Positions 20,901-34,100 of a DNA stretch of 64,000 bases are shown here, in pieces. The DNA is taken from positions 14,753,851-14,817,850 of the forward strand of contig NC_044030.1 of NCBI RefSeq assembly GCF_900496995.4. Reading direction: 5' to 3'. The position numbers were made by a program, and so were the translations under genes. The stretch is from Aquila chrysaetos chrysaetos. Taxonomy: Eukaryota; Chordata; Aves; Accipitriformes; Accipitridae. The number at the start of each line of letters is the position of its first letter. The stretch's first letter is position 1. The notes under the pieces were generated by a model that did not search any database, was not told the DNA's origin, and saw only the letters and a list, made by a program, of their open reading frames with translations.

Positions 20901-23900
20901 AACTTGTTCACAAAATATAACTCATGGCAGAGGAGTGCTCAGTCCGAGTCTGGCTGTTAATCCTAAACTTTCCTACAAAACTATGAAAAAGACCTAATAT
21001 TTTGGGATGTAAAGAATTCCAAAATATGTGCATAATCTTGGTGTCTGTCCTTCAACATATTGCCAAAGCTCTTGGCATTACTCTCTATTGCTTCAGGCTA
21101 AATTTTTACCTTATTCAAGTTGAAATAATAAACAAAACATAATTAATGGGTCTGAAATACTGAAGACCTGCCTGTAATATATATGCCTCTGATGTATCTA
21201 TTTGTACACATTCAGTTTCATCTTTTCATGTACATACACAGAAATGTATAAATGTTTGTGTGTGTGTGTGTGTGTACAGACACTCTTATACTTCTAAAAT
21301 GAATCAAGCATGTATTTGCAAGGATTTTGTACTGAATGTATAAGTCAAAGACTAATTTGTAAATTAAACTGCCTGGGTTTGACAGCAGCAGCTAAACTTA
21401 CAAATCTAGAAGGCCTTAATAAAGAATTTGGAAGTGGTTCTTTTCCACCTAAAATCACATAAAATGCATATTGCTGCTGTAACACACAAGTCATGTAGCT
21501 TTTCTAATAACCTCTGTCCACAACAGATATTTAACTATCCATTAAGTGACTGAAGGCATAAAGAAGTCATGGACAGCCTTTAAAATTTTTTCTGCTTATA
21601 GAAGAAATCTGAATCTCGTATTTCAGTCCAAGAAGCAGTTTTAACACTACTGCCCTGACCAATGCTTATTGTCAGCATATTGAAATAACTCCTTAAGCAT
21701 TTTTAGAAAAACTTAAAGGCAGCACTCTAGTACTCAGTCCACTTTTACAGACAGGTTTTGTGCATTCAGGCCAAGTCTTGTCCCTTTCTTGTTCCTTTTG
21801 CTTAGCAGAACCAATATGGAAAGTTGCATAAGATTCCTGAATTATATTCCTGGTAGTTAATGTTGGGTTTACTGTCCACTATGAAGAAGGTGATTGAGGA
21901 TTAAATAGTCTACTATACACTGTCTTCCCTGGAATCAAAGTGTTTTGGAACAGAAACAGAGTCCCAAGTCTGCAATGAAAAAACAGCAGAAACAGAAAAA
22001 TCAGGAGCTGTTTATTAAGCAAATAACTTAGATGTATTTGGGTTCTTGATTTCTGTATTTTGTCCCACAGTCCTGGTCAGGGAAACTAAGAGAAAGAGCA
22101 GCCTAAAAAATTGCAGGATTTGCCACAAGTTCATTGCCAGCTCAAAATGAAGTCTCCATTAACACAGCATTTGGTGGCTAAAAAATATCAAAAAAATGAA
22201 CTTGTTGCATACCTCTGCTGTAATCTAATAGGACAGAGAAATACACCACCTTCTTCTGACTTAAAACCACAGATATCCAGCAGAAGCTACACAGTCATGC
22301 TGGGATTGGAAGTCTTAATGAAAAGAGTAGAGGGATTTTGCATGACGTTATAGACAGAGGCACTCTGAGGGCTAAATGAAACTCTGCTTCCTTCACTGCT
22401 CCTCTGTGCTGGCAGCAGAATGCAGCTGGGGAGAACCACGGGCAAATTTTAGCCCTAAACAGATGTACCAAAGTACTGCAACAATAAAACAGGTATTGAA
22501 GATAGCTAAAATACCTTGAAAATGTCCTTGTCAGCCTGCTGCAAGTCCAAAGTGAAATCTTTGGAACTGCATATTGTAGCAAAACCACAACCTCAATATA
22601 TTTAGGTCAATCATGAATCTGACTCAACATACTAAGTATAAGTCACATTCATTGATATCAGTTCTCAGTTCTCATTTTTCAATTTTGTGTTTGGATTTTA
22701 TTGTCTAGAATTCACAGAAAAATGTTCATGTCCCCCAAAACAGTGATTATCAGTATTCCTGAGAATGATGTCAGTGATGATAGATGCACAATGGCTGAAC
22801 AGACTTTCAAGGATTTGAAAAAGAGTACTGTGAAGTAAACATGAGAGAATAATCTCTGTACTGATTGGGTTTTCAAAGGGTGTTTCTGACAAGTAGTAAG
22901 TATATCTATATTTAGCTGTAAGGGTACAATCAGTGTGGGAATGACATTTAAATACTGAAACTGAGTAAGATGGAGAGGTAATAGAGACTGTCTTCTAATG
23001 AGCATCGTGTTCCTTTCTTTGCGTTAGCATAACAGTCAGTCCTCACTTTTCTTACTGTTGTTTTTTCACTATTATTTTCCATATGATTTTATATTCTTTG
23101 AATTTAATGCAATTATTTTTCAAACAGCAACTGTTTTCAACTGAATATTTAACCTTTCTGTGGCAGACTGTGTTACAGTCCTGTACTAGTAGGGAGTCCA
23201 TGCAGGTGCATTGCCTTCTGGAGCCCTGGAGTCCATAGGACAAGTCACAGCTGTGCTGCTGCAACATAGTTTTAAAAGTTTCCCTGTTGGGTAAGCCCAA
23301 CAGTGACCCTTTACTTTTCTCAGACTCTTAAGTCTATTATTGATTGCATTACAAGTACTGTAGATCTCCTGAGTGCTGTAGTCAATAAAGAAACTCCAAA
23401 TAGAAGACAGCTTACTTACTCTGTTAGTTGCATTTCTTCTTATCAGTGTCTCAGAGTAAGGTGTCATGGTAGTTTCACATGTGATGAAACATGCTAAACT
23501 GAGAAGAATAAGGACATGAATTAAGCATACTTGAAAGGAGGCAGTGTCTCCAGTACATTTCTTCATGCCACTTTCTGTCAGAAAAGAGTAATCGATTGAG
23601 TCCAGTAGGGTTACAGTAGAGTCTGAGAGTTCCCACAGAACTTGTTTTACTCAGTTTTTTTTATGAATCACCAATATGTACTCACTTCAAGCTTATAAGC
23701 GTTTTTATATTTGACTGCCACATTGTACTACTGGAATTGTCTTATTTGTCTAACACCCTATTTTCCATGCTTCATGCTTTGTCTAATATCTTTGTTTTGT
23801 GGCTTAATATTATCCTTTTTCACAGTATCCAATGCCTACCCTACTTCACTGAAATGTGGTGTATTATGTAAATGAATAAACAGCCCAGAGTCTGAGACTT

Positions 23901-25348
23901 TGCATCCTTGAATTTGAAAGCCTTATTCATCCTGAATAATAATCAAGGGATATGTTAGTGGAACTCAGTGAAAAGATAACTTTCATCCCATCAGAAATAA
24001 AATTAAGTCCACCATTACATTCAGAGCTGCAACAGCAGCAGACACAACTGTAGACTCCAAGAACTCTCTCAGGGTCTTTGGGTAGATTTTTCTGCACCTA
24101 CTGTTAACCTTTTTACTGTCCGGCATTTATAGCTCTCTCTTCTGATACCTGTGATTGTTAGGTGTATCTCAGACCTAGCTGACAAGACAAACTGTTGAGG
24201 GCAGTAAATACATATTTTTAGTTACTATAAAGCAGGATACAAATTTACAGTGCTATATGTGCATATCTCATTAATCTGCTCTTTTAAAATATGTCAACAT
24301 GACATATATACAGTTTGTGTTTGATTTTCAAACAAGAGAAACAATTTTATCTTATTGTTTCCCTCACTTGAGTCGAACTTCATCTTATTAAACTGACAGA
24401 ATTTAGCACTGTAATCTACTTTTGGGAATATTTCACATTTAGAAGATAACAATTTGACAGCATTATGAACCGTCAGGAAAGGAGAACACAGAAGAAAAAA
24501 AGAGGGGAAAAAAGATTGTTATACATATATATAGTAACTTTGAATATACATGCAATATATCTAGACATCTTTTTTTTGGAAATAACTCAGAATACCTGTC
24601 AGGTAGCTAAATTTGATCTAGTTCCAAAATAATAGACTGCGTCTGACTGTTAACAGAAGCCTGTTGAAGACTTAGCATAACATTGCACTGCGAAAAGAAA
24701 CATCAGCACTCTTGAGATTGTAATTCACAGCTGGAAGGGGCCAGGAGAAAGAGCTCAGAGGAATTCAAGAGCGTTCTTTAAGTAAAAATATACAATAGTC
24801 AGCCAGAGTTAAAGATGCAATTGTTACATGAATGCAGCTATAGGTGTCCTCAACTCTATATTAAATCTTATCCCAAGACATATATATATGCACAAAAGCA
24901 ATGTCAATAAGTAGCACTCTCCCTATAGCTTGTAAATACTATTTATGATAATCCTATACACATTCAGTATTGCTCTGCTTGTGGGTTGGTTTGTTTTTTG
25001 GGTTTTTTTGTTGATTTTTTTTTTGGTTGGTTGGTTGTTGTTTCAGGTGGGTAGGTGTTTGGGGTTTTCCTCTGTTTTAGTTGTGGTATTTTTTCTGCAG
25101 GGAAACCAGTCAGTTACATCAAAATCTTCAAAGCCAGAATACAATCTGGATGTAGCAATAGGAACTGGAGAATTCATGTTTCACCTATCTGTAGAAAACA
25201 GAAAACAGGTCTCATTCCAGTTTTTATGGACAGGATTTTTCCTGGTATCCTAAAATGCTTACATACACATAATTATCCATAACATAGAATGTTGGATCTC
25301 CTGACAAGATCTGCATTTCTACTTCAATAAAAGTTGTTTCTCTTCAAC
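17966..25348. other. Long AT-rich unique stretch, no gene seen
   Basis: Simple repeats include T runs near 18474-18487 and 19802-19820, (TG)n at 21256-21275 and a T/G-rich patch at 24985-25045. A 126-residue minus frame (23186-23566) has a hydrophobic N-terminus but no family resemblance. I recognise no exon with splice sites or conserved domain. Confidence 0.5.
21256..21275. repeat. (TG)n microsatellite
   Basis: About ten TG dinucleotides in AT-rich unique DNA. Confidence 0.85.
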
Positions 25349-26930
25349 AGTGTCACAGAATGACAGAATGGTTCAGGGTGGAGGTGACCTCTGGAGGTCC
25401 CTTCATCTTGTCAAGCAGGGCCACCTAAAGCCAGTTTCCCTGGACCATATGTGGACTGTTTTTGAATATCTCTAAGGAGGGAGACTTTACAGCCTCCGTG
25501 GGCAACCTATTCCAATGGTCAGTCACTCTTACAGCAAAAAAAGTTTCCTGATGTTCAGACAGAACCTCCTGTGTTTCAGTGTGTTCCCATTGTCTCTTGT
25601 CCTGTCACTGGACACCACTGGAAAGAGCCTGGCTCCATCCTCTTTGCACTGCCCCCCTTCAGGTATTTAAGTACATTGATGAGAACCCCCTGAGCCTTCT
25701 GTTTTCTAGGCTAAATAGTACCAGCTCTTTCAGCCTTTCCTCATAGGAGAGGTGCTCCAGTCCCTTAATCATCCTCGTGGCTCTTCATTGAAGTCTCTCC
25801 AGTACATCTATGTCTCTCTTGTATGGAAAGAGACCAGACCTGGACGAAGCACTCCAGATTTGGCCTCCCCAGGGCTGAATAAAGGGGAAGGATCACCTCC
25901 TTCAGACCTGCTGACAATACTTTGTCTACTGTAGCTGAGGATACCATTCATTCACCTTCTTTGTAGCAAGGGCACATTGCTGGCTCATGTTCAACCTGAT
26001 ATCCACCAGGACCCTCAGGTCCTTTTCTTTGCAGCTGCTTTCCAGCTGGTTGGCCCCAGCATATACTGGTTGATCCTCCCCAGGTTCTGTACTTTGCACT
26101 TCCCCTTGTTGAACTTCATGAAGTCCCTGTCAGCTGATTTCTCCAGCCTGTAAAAGTCCCTCTGGATGGCAGGGAAATGACCCTCTGGTGTATCAGCCAA
26201 CTATTCCTCCCAATTTGGTGTTACCTGCAAACTTGCTGAGGGTACACTCTGCCTTCTCTGCCTTACCATCCAGATTGTTAATAAAGATCTTAAACAGGAC
26301 TAGATGCAGTATTGATCCAATGAGGTACACTGCTAGGCACTGGCCCCTAACTAGACTTTGTGCTACTGATCACCACCCTCTGGGCCTGGTCATTCAGCCA
26401 GTTTTCACTGTTTGCTCATCCAGTCTGTACATCAACAGCTTCTCTATGAGTATCTTATGGGAGACAGTGTCACAAGCCTTACCAAAGTCCAAATAGACAA
26501 TATCCACTGCTATCCCCTTATCTGCCAGGCCAGTCACTTCGTCAGAGAAACTTATCAAATAGGTTAAGCATGACCTCCCCTTGAAGCTGTGCTGACTAAT
26601 TCTGATGTCCTTTATGTGCCTGGAAATGGTTTTAAGGACTAGCTGCTCTTCATCTTCCCAGAGACCGAGGTGAGGCTAACTAACTGGCCTCTAGTTCTCC
26701 AGGTCCTCCTTCTTACCCTTCTTGAAGATGGGGGTGAAATTTTCTTTCCTCAGGTCTTTGGGCACTTCTCCCAGTCACTATGATCAATAAAAGATTATCA
26801 AGAGTGGCCTCACAATGACATCTGCCAACTCCTACAGCACTTGTGTGTGCATTCCATGGGGGCTCATAGACTATGTATGTCCAGTTTGCTTACGTATTAT
26901 CTGACCTGATCCTCTTCCACCAAGGGTATG
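25349..26930 (-). mobile_element. Old CR1 LINE fragment
   Basis: The left end, cacagaatgacagaatggttc then ggaggtcccttcatc, is a CR1 3' end in reverse. Moving right are 3' UTR, RT C-terminus (KFNKGKCKVQNLG in the minus frame 26015-26200), and RT core pieces up to about 26930. Numerous stops and no long frame show an older copy than those at 8 and 45 kb. The right edge is approximate. Confidence 0.8.
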
Positions 26931-28000
26931 TCTTTCCTCCAACTTTTTCCCCTGGCTATCTAGGTAGCTATGTCAGGTTTGTTGGGGGTTTTGGGGTTTT
27001 GGTTTGTTTGCGGATCTTTTTTTTTTTTTTTTTTTTTTTTTTGCATGGGGGCATGTGGCATAGAAGAATTTTGGCTTGATAGACTATTTTAAGCTATGTC
27101 TCTATAGAAATACAGAAACATTCAACTTTGTGTGATCTAACAATGTATCCTGAAGTGAATTTGGGAAATACAGCCCAAAGATACCCACCATACCCTCCAT
27201 AATACTCAGCCAAGTCCCATGGACAGGAGAGTAACGATTATGTGGTCTCATATAAATGCATGATATGACACCTAGATCCAGATTTCTGTACTCTGTGGAT
27301 TTACAGCTGAAGTTCAGTGGTAATTTGGCAATCTCTGCCCTATGCTTCATTGCATGGTAAAGACATGCCATTAGGCAGCAAAAGGCAAGAGATACTGGGC
27401 CATATCTGAATGATACCAATGTCTGTCTGACTGGTGTCAGACATTTTGTCTTCTTGCTGAGATGGTATTCACTGCAAAACACTGCTTAGCTCTGTGGCTA
27501 AGCACAAAGTAAGACATGAGCTAAGTTTTCAAAGCAAAACAAAAGAAAACCCTCCGACCCTCATAACCTTCTGCTTTTTTCTTTATCCAGATCTAAAGGT
27601 ATTGTACCCAAAGCCATTCATTTCAATTATTCTATAGAGACATGGTGTGCTGGTTGAAAAATCTGAGAAGCTGCTACTCTTAAATATTTAGCAGCATATA
27701 TGAAAACGAAAAAAAAAAGGAAAAAGAAAACTAAGCAGTCATGTTTATTGAAACTGGTGGAAGTAAGGCCTAAAATTCTTGAATGGACTTCAGAGGGCAA
27801 GAAACAAATTGATTTAAAGACACTCTGCTTCATAAAGATATTTTCTTCATTATGAAACTATGATTTGCCTTAGGGTCATGGCTGGATTATTTTGGGCAAA
27901 GGTAAACATTACTCTTTCCTGACCCACATTTTTTTTTTTTTAATAACTGGGACTTGATTTTCCTCATTCTATCTGCAAATAAATGAGACTATTTTTTTAT
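26931..28000. other. Unique DNA, no gene seen
   Basis: Contains a T run at 27017-27042 and A/G-rich tracts near 27707. A 126-residue minus frame at 27102-27482 has no recognisable family motif. Confidence 0.5.
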
Positions 28001-28005
28001 AACAC

Positions 28006-28590
28006 TGTCATGGTTTAACCCCGTTTAGCAACTAAGGACCATGCAGCTGCTCATTTACTCCCCTCCACCCAGTGGGATGGGGGAGAGAATGGCAAGGGTA
28101 AATGTGAGAAAACACATAGGTTGAGATAAAGACAGTTTAATAGGCAAAGCAAAAGCTGCACACGCAAGCAAAGCAAAACAAGGAATTCAGTTATCGCTTC
28201 CCATGGGCAGGCAGGTGTTCAGCCATCTCCAGGAAAGCAGGGCTCCATCACGCCTAACGGTTACTTGGGATGACAAACCACCATCACTTTGAATGTCCCC
28301 TCCTTCCTTCTTCTTTGCCCAGCTTTATACTGCTGTGCATAACGTTGTATGGTCTGTGGGTCAGTTGGGGTTGGCTGTCCCAGCTGTGTTCCCTCCCAAC
28401 TTCTTGTGCACCCCCAGCCTACTCGCTGGTGGGGTGGGATGAGAAGTCGAAAAGACCTTGACTCTGTGTAAGCACTGCTCAGCAGTAACGAAAACATCTC
28501 TGTATTGTCAGCTCTGTTTTTGGCATGAATCGAAAACATAGCCCCATACTAGCTACTATGAAGAAAATTACCCCAGCAAAAACCAGTACA
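28006..28590 (-). mobile_element. ERV-L-type solo LTR (minus)
   Basis: 585 bp, tgtcatggtttaacccc to ccagtaca, with a perfect 5-bp duplication aacac at 28001-28005 and 28591-28595. TATAAA on the minus strand lies at 28329-28324. It is nearly identical to the plus-strand LTR at 36448-37018, with at least 234 bases encoding the same residues in the shared chance frame, so both are fairly young members of one subfamily. Confidence 0.92.
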
Positions 28591-28595
28591 AACAC

Positions 28596-30101
28596 ACAGG
28601 AATTCTTTTTAACATTGTACCCAATCACTGAAGAACTATAGTGCATGCTTTTAGTAAACAGTTTAACATTTCTACTTTCAGAGATTTATTATCTACGGTT
28701 TTAATAAAGATAGTGGAAAAAATTTTTAAATACTCATTTTGCTACCATTTAGATCATAAGATTATAAAAATTAAAAGACCTATAAGAATTTAGGAACATA
28801 AAAATCTTTTAAAACTACAATTTTTTTTAATTTTTATTTTTAACTGAAGCCTTGCACTAGTAGATAGAGGGAAAGAAATATATCTGGTATACTTTTTGAG
28901 ATAGTTGAGTATGTCACTTGTCAGTGCTAACTAGAAAAATATGGAAGTAGGCAAAAGTACACTAAAGTTGGGTGTAAAACTAACAGTTACAAGATAGCCA
29001 TAATTAGTGCAATTGCTGATATACTAAGAAATACTTAACATGTAATGGATAGTTCTGGCTAGTGATTTGGATGATGCAAAAGAATATGCCTATATTATAT
29101 ATATATATGTAATTTGCATTGGGAAGAGTTACAAGCATTTTGAAAGAAAGGTTTGAATTCAAAGTGATCTTGATAAATTGCCAAAACACTTGGAAATAGA
29201 TAATATGAAACTTAGTACAGGCAAGTGAAAAATGTTACACACAGAAAGGAAAAATTAAAAGCAAAATGCTAAACCTAACCACTTTCTGGGAAACGCACTG
29301 TAGATTATGAAGGATGTAGACTGAATACTGGACTACAGATATGATAATGTTCCCAAAATCTTGGGCGATAGTATGGGGAGATCTTCATAAGTTGAAGGTA
29401 TTTTCTCTGCTGCAACATCTGTCAGGAAGTCTGCTGTCAAAGACTATCTGGTTTACATTAACACAAACTTTTTGCTACTGTTTTCTGTTTTTTCAGGGAG
29501 TGAAGGTGTGAGGTTTGAAAAAGGCAATCCAAAAGAGAACATCAGAAGGTGTTGAGAGAGAATATATGAAGCAACAATGAACAAAGCTACAGTTTAGAAC
29601 AGTGAGTGCTGCATGGGCATGGCCGATCACTGTGAAAATGTGAGCAGTCCGGGGTCATGTAACATAAAAAAGAATTAAAACCCATGGATATTAATAAATA
29701 TTGATTTCTCAAAGTTTGATTTATCAAAGAAATCATGTAATGTTTAGAAGTAAGGTTCTTTACAGTAAATTTAAACAAATGTCCATGTACTCAAACTTTT
29801 AAACCTACTGTTAAGCATCTGAATATTTAAGATTTGAAAACAAATATGCTGCTTTCAAAGGTCCTGACCTGTATATTAAGTTTTCTGCTTCTCATCCTTC
29901 TTGAACATTTAGGGCAGAACAGCTGATGCTATCATGACTTAAGCCAATTCTCACCTTCTCTTATAGCCCCACATAATCTGTACAGCTCTTGAATCACAGG
30001 AGGGGATCTTTTTGTCTCTGTTCTAGCTTCACAGGGTTTTTTCTTTATTTCCCTTCTGATTTTATTTCCCTTCCTTCTCTTTATTTTCCTGATCTTTATT
30101 T
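28596..30101. other. AT-rich DNA with a possible ancient CR1 trace
   Basis: At about 29040-29340 (plus) the order gatttggatga..., cttgataaattgcc..., ggcaagtgaaaaatgttacac resembles a very decayed CR1/L3-type RT C-terminal region. This is weak. Nothing else is recognised; a short TA run is near 29095-29108. Confidence 0.35.
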
Positions 30102-30106
30102 CCCTT

Positions 30107-31117
30107 TGTCGTGGTTTAAACCCAGCCAGTAACAAAGCACCACACAGCTGCTCACTCACTCCTCCCCCACAGCCATGGTGGGATGAGGAGAAAATATAAA
30201 CACTCATGGGTCGAGACAAGGACAGGAAGGCTTTGCTCACCACTTATGGTCATAGGCAAAAGACAGGCTCAACTTGGGGAAGAAACAAAATCAATTTAAT
30301 TTACTACAAATCAAATCAAAACAAGGATAATGAGAAGTAAAACCAAACCTTAAAACACCTTCCCCCCACCCCTCCCTTCTTCCCAGCTCAACTCCACTCC
30401 CGAATTCTCTACCTGCTCCTCCCCGCCAGCAGCACAGGGGGACAGGGAATGGGGGTTGGGGTCAGTTCATCACACTTTGTCTCTGCTGCTCCTTCCTTCT
30501 CAGGGGGAGGACTCGTCACTCTTCCCCTGCTCCAGCGTGGGGTCCCTCCCACGGGATTCAGTCCTCCATGAACTTCTCCAACACGAGTCCTTTCCGCGGG
30601 CTGCAGTTCCTCACAAACTTCCCTGGAGTGGGTCCTTTCCGTAGGCCGATCTTCAGTCACACACTGCTCCAGCGCAGGCTTTCCCATGGAGTCACGGCCA
30701 TCTTCAGGGGCATCTGACTGCTCTGGTGTGGGATCCTCCAGGGGCTGCAGGTGGATATCTGCTCCACCGTGGACCTCCCTGGGCTGCAGGGGGACAGCCT
30801 GCCTCACCATGGTCTTCACCATGGGCTGCAGGGGAATCTCTGCTCTGGGTACCCCTGGGACATCTCCTGTCCTTCCTTCTTCACTGACCTCGGTGTCTGC
30901 AGGGTTGTTTCTCTCACATCCCACTCCCCCTACTCATTGCAGGTTTCCCTTCTCAAATCTGTTCTCCCAGAGGCACTACCACCGTCGCTGATGGGCTTGG
31001 CCTGAGCCAGTGGTGGGTCCGACTTGGAGCTGGGGAAGCTTCTAGCAGGTTCTCACAGGAGCAACCTCTGCGACCCCTCCCCCGCTACCAAAAAACCCTG
31101 CCACAAAAACCCTAACA
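30107..31117 (-). mobile_element. ERV-L-type solo LTR, 1 kb (minus)
   Basis: 1011 bp from tgtcgtggtttaaacccagc to aaaaaccctaaca, with a perfect 5-bp duplication ccctt at 30102-30106 and 31118-31122. The minus orientation follows from the GGTTTAAACCACGACA end. It is longer than its relatives because of GC-rich, imperfect 39-43-bp units near 30741-30860, each carrying gggctgcagg. A 171-residue chance frame (30409-30924 minus) comes from these units. Confidence 0.9.
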
Positions 31118-31122
31118 CCCTT

Positions 31123-34100
31123 CCGTTCCCTTTCACTGGTCCCTCATCTGATAAAACAGTACTAGAAAAGAGACTTTCTTTACAAAATGTTTGGACTAGA
31201 TTTATTAAAAAATAACATCAACCAAAGAAAACCCCCAAAAACGTGCATGAAAAGCATTTGATTTGAGAAGAACAAGCAGGAGAATGCATAACTTCTCGAA
31301 TGTTAAATACATGCATGCCTTTTTTGCATGTTGAATATTTCCCTAGAAGCAGGATCTTTGTGAGGTGTTCGAGAAGGCTAAATGAAATGTTTCCTGGCAT
31401 TCCTATCATATTAACTTTCAAATTTTCCACATTAGCAGTTTTCTGTCATATTAAACAAGTTAAACAGATTTCTGAAATTAAATGTGATCACCTACACAGG
31501 CTGAAGGTATAATTACACCAGGACTTTTCCTATTATGGAAAACAAAGACCTAATTGTAATATTACACTAACTCAGTATGATAAAAAGGATAATAAAATCT
31601 AATACTTAAATTGTGTTAGTGCTAGAATACACCACACTTCCTGTTCATTTTAACAGGACTGGGAACTGGTGTCTAATGGCAGTTAGAATTTGTGATAAAT
31701 ACATATTTTATATCTTGTCAAAAAAGGTAGAAATAACTACATAAAATTCAGGTCCCATCATAGCACTACTTCCAGGATGATGATGATGATGGTGCTTCAT
31801 ACTTTATTTGTATGTTATATACATACACACACATATAAGTAAAACTTTAACATAGGTTATGAAGAAAATGGTAGATAAAAAGATATCTGAACAACCTAAT
31901 TTCAGCATCCATATAAATATGCATGTAAGGCTTATTTTAGCATACATTATATTAGTTTTTTTCTACTGATTTGGCTCTTTCTCTGATGTCTTCCCTGGAA
32001 AAAGGAATAAAATATTAACATTTTCCCATGATTTTTAAAAATACTTTTCACTAAGAAAAGGCATGTTTAAAAAAAAAAAAAGGTCTGACCATACTAGTAG
32101 TAACTTATACTGCTGTGTAACACAGTCAGAGGAACAGAAAACAAAGAATGAATTTTTCCTTCCACCTGCCCCAAAGGCATCCAATATACATGTCCACCTA
32201 CTAATATTTTAATTACATTGTTACCTTGCCTTTCTCTGGGAGGGTTTTTTGCCAATTTTCGGCTTTACACTTTTTATGTAACGTGCCTTAATGTGTACCA
32301 CCTACAGGGTAAATAGCTGTTCTAATGTGGTATACAATACGTTAACTATAAAAAAAATATATATATATAAGAGTTACTGAGTTTGAATGAAACTTTCTTA
32401 GGCACATTCAAGCAAAAATGAAATTAGATCTCATAAAACAAAGTATACTCAACATTTCTTTCCAAGGTGACAATCTATAGCTTTATGTAGTCTTACATAT
32501 CTAAGTCTAAACTAGGCCAGAGGCACCAAGTGAAGACCTCAAACCCATGTGTGCAGTTCATGTAGCATATTTGAGTTCAATTCTCAAAGTACAACAAACA
32601 AAACTACACATTATTTCACTGAGATATTCAGTGAAATCAGTGAAGAAATTGGAGAAAGAAGAAGATTATATGATTTAATCAAAATACATAAAATCATTGT
32701 CTTCATTGCCAAGTCAGTACAAATTTTAACCAATTGTCAAATGCAGATCTATTTTGTAATATAGCTCTTTGCACATATTTTAATTTTTTTTTTAAACATG
32801 CAAATATTTTTCACACAGACCATTCTTTGTCTTAAATGTCTCTCTGTCTTAAAGAGTAATCAAATACAAATTTTGCAAATTCCACAGTAAAATATTCCAG
32901 CGGTAAAATACTCCTAAAGAAAGAAAAGAAGTCCAGTGATGAAGAATACATTTCAATATTCTATGGTTAAAATAAAAAAGAAAAAGGTAGCTGGTCCTAA
33001 AATGGTGCAAAGATTTGCCCTGTTGACAGTTGCTGGATACTTTGGACAGCATGGCATATGTTGCCTGCCAAACACAAATATGTGAACTCAATGCTTAAAA
33101 TTCATTTTTATGGAGCCCCAAACACAAACAAGCTTGTTCATTCTGCAACAGCCTAAAAATAGGTTTGTAATCCTGGGTTTTCATTTTTGAAGATAGTACT
33201 TAAGGAATACAACTTATAATTCATGGTTGTAACAATGTAAATAAAAGATTCCCTACCCTGTTTTGGTTCTGAAAACACCAGGATGAGACCAGTTATGGAA
33301 AAATACTGTCACTGCTGTGTCCTGGCAAGTTCTAACCTTGTATTGTGAAGATTCTCATACTGATGGATAGCATAGAGAGACATGGTCAAGTTTGGGAATT
33401 ACTGTATCCTAAATAGAGCCTTGGATTCAAACCTGAGGCAATTCTGGATTTGATATAAACATGAACATTCTTCTACGGAAAACATAAACAGGGACACATA
33501 TTACAGAGACTTGGTCTGTTTATGAAATATCTCCACATGCTGCCTTCAACTCTCAGAAGCACATAAAAAACAAACAAGAAAACACTACAATAAAAGCCTG
33601 TTAGTCTTCTCTAAATGATGATCTGTAACAGTTTTACTGTTAAACTGTTTTGGTTTTTTTGAAAGTGTCTTTGACCAAATTTATAGTTTAACTTGCATAA
33701 AATTCTCCATTCCCTACAGTGTGGGTTTTCTGTACCTAAGCAGAGTAACCAAAAAGCAATAGTTGAATTAGAAACACTGCTCAGTGACCTGAATCACTGA
33801 ATGTGGACTTAAATGACATTTGGAAAGAACTTTAAGTGGAAAGTCTTCCCTTGCATTATATAATTCACACTATTGAACATAAGCTAACAATTTAAACAAA
33901 CATCCCTACATTTATTAGCAATCTTAAGTACTCTTTCCTTGTAACACAACAGGTAGGTTCCAACCTTCAAACCCAGTTTGAAATTCAGAAACAAGCACAT
34001 ACTACATTTTTGTATGCTGACAGTTAATAGTAAGAAAAAAACACCACTAACGACAAAACTGTTATTGTGAACAGATACTCCTATCAAGCTTCATGGAAGG

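Noticed and set aside
24945..25253. Hydrophobic 102-residue frame resembling a membrane protein
   Set aside because: The hydrophobic run comes from a T/G-rich low-complexity tract.
28261..28539. 92-residue frame repeated at 36532-36768
   Set aside because: The two match because they lie in inverted copies of the same solo LTR, not because of a gene family.
30409..30924. 171-residue minus frame
   Set aside because: Lies wholly within a solo LTR and reflects its GC-rich minisatellite units.
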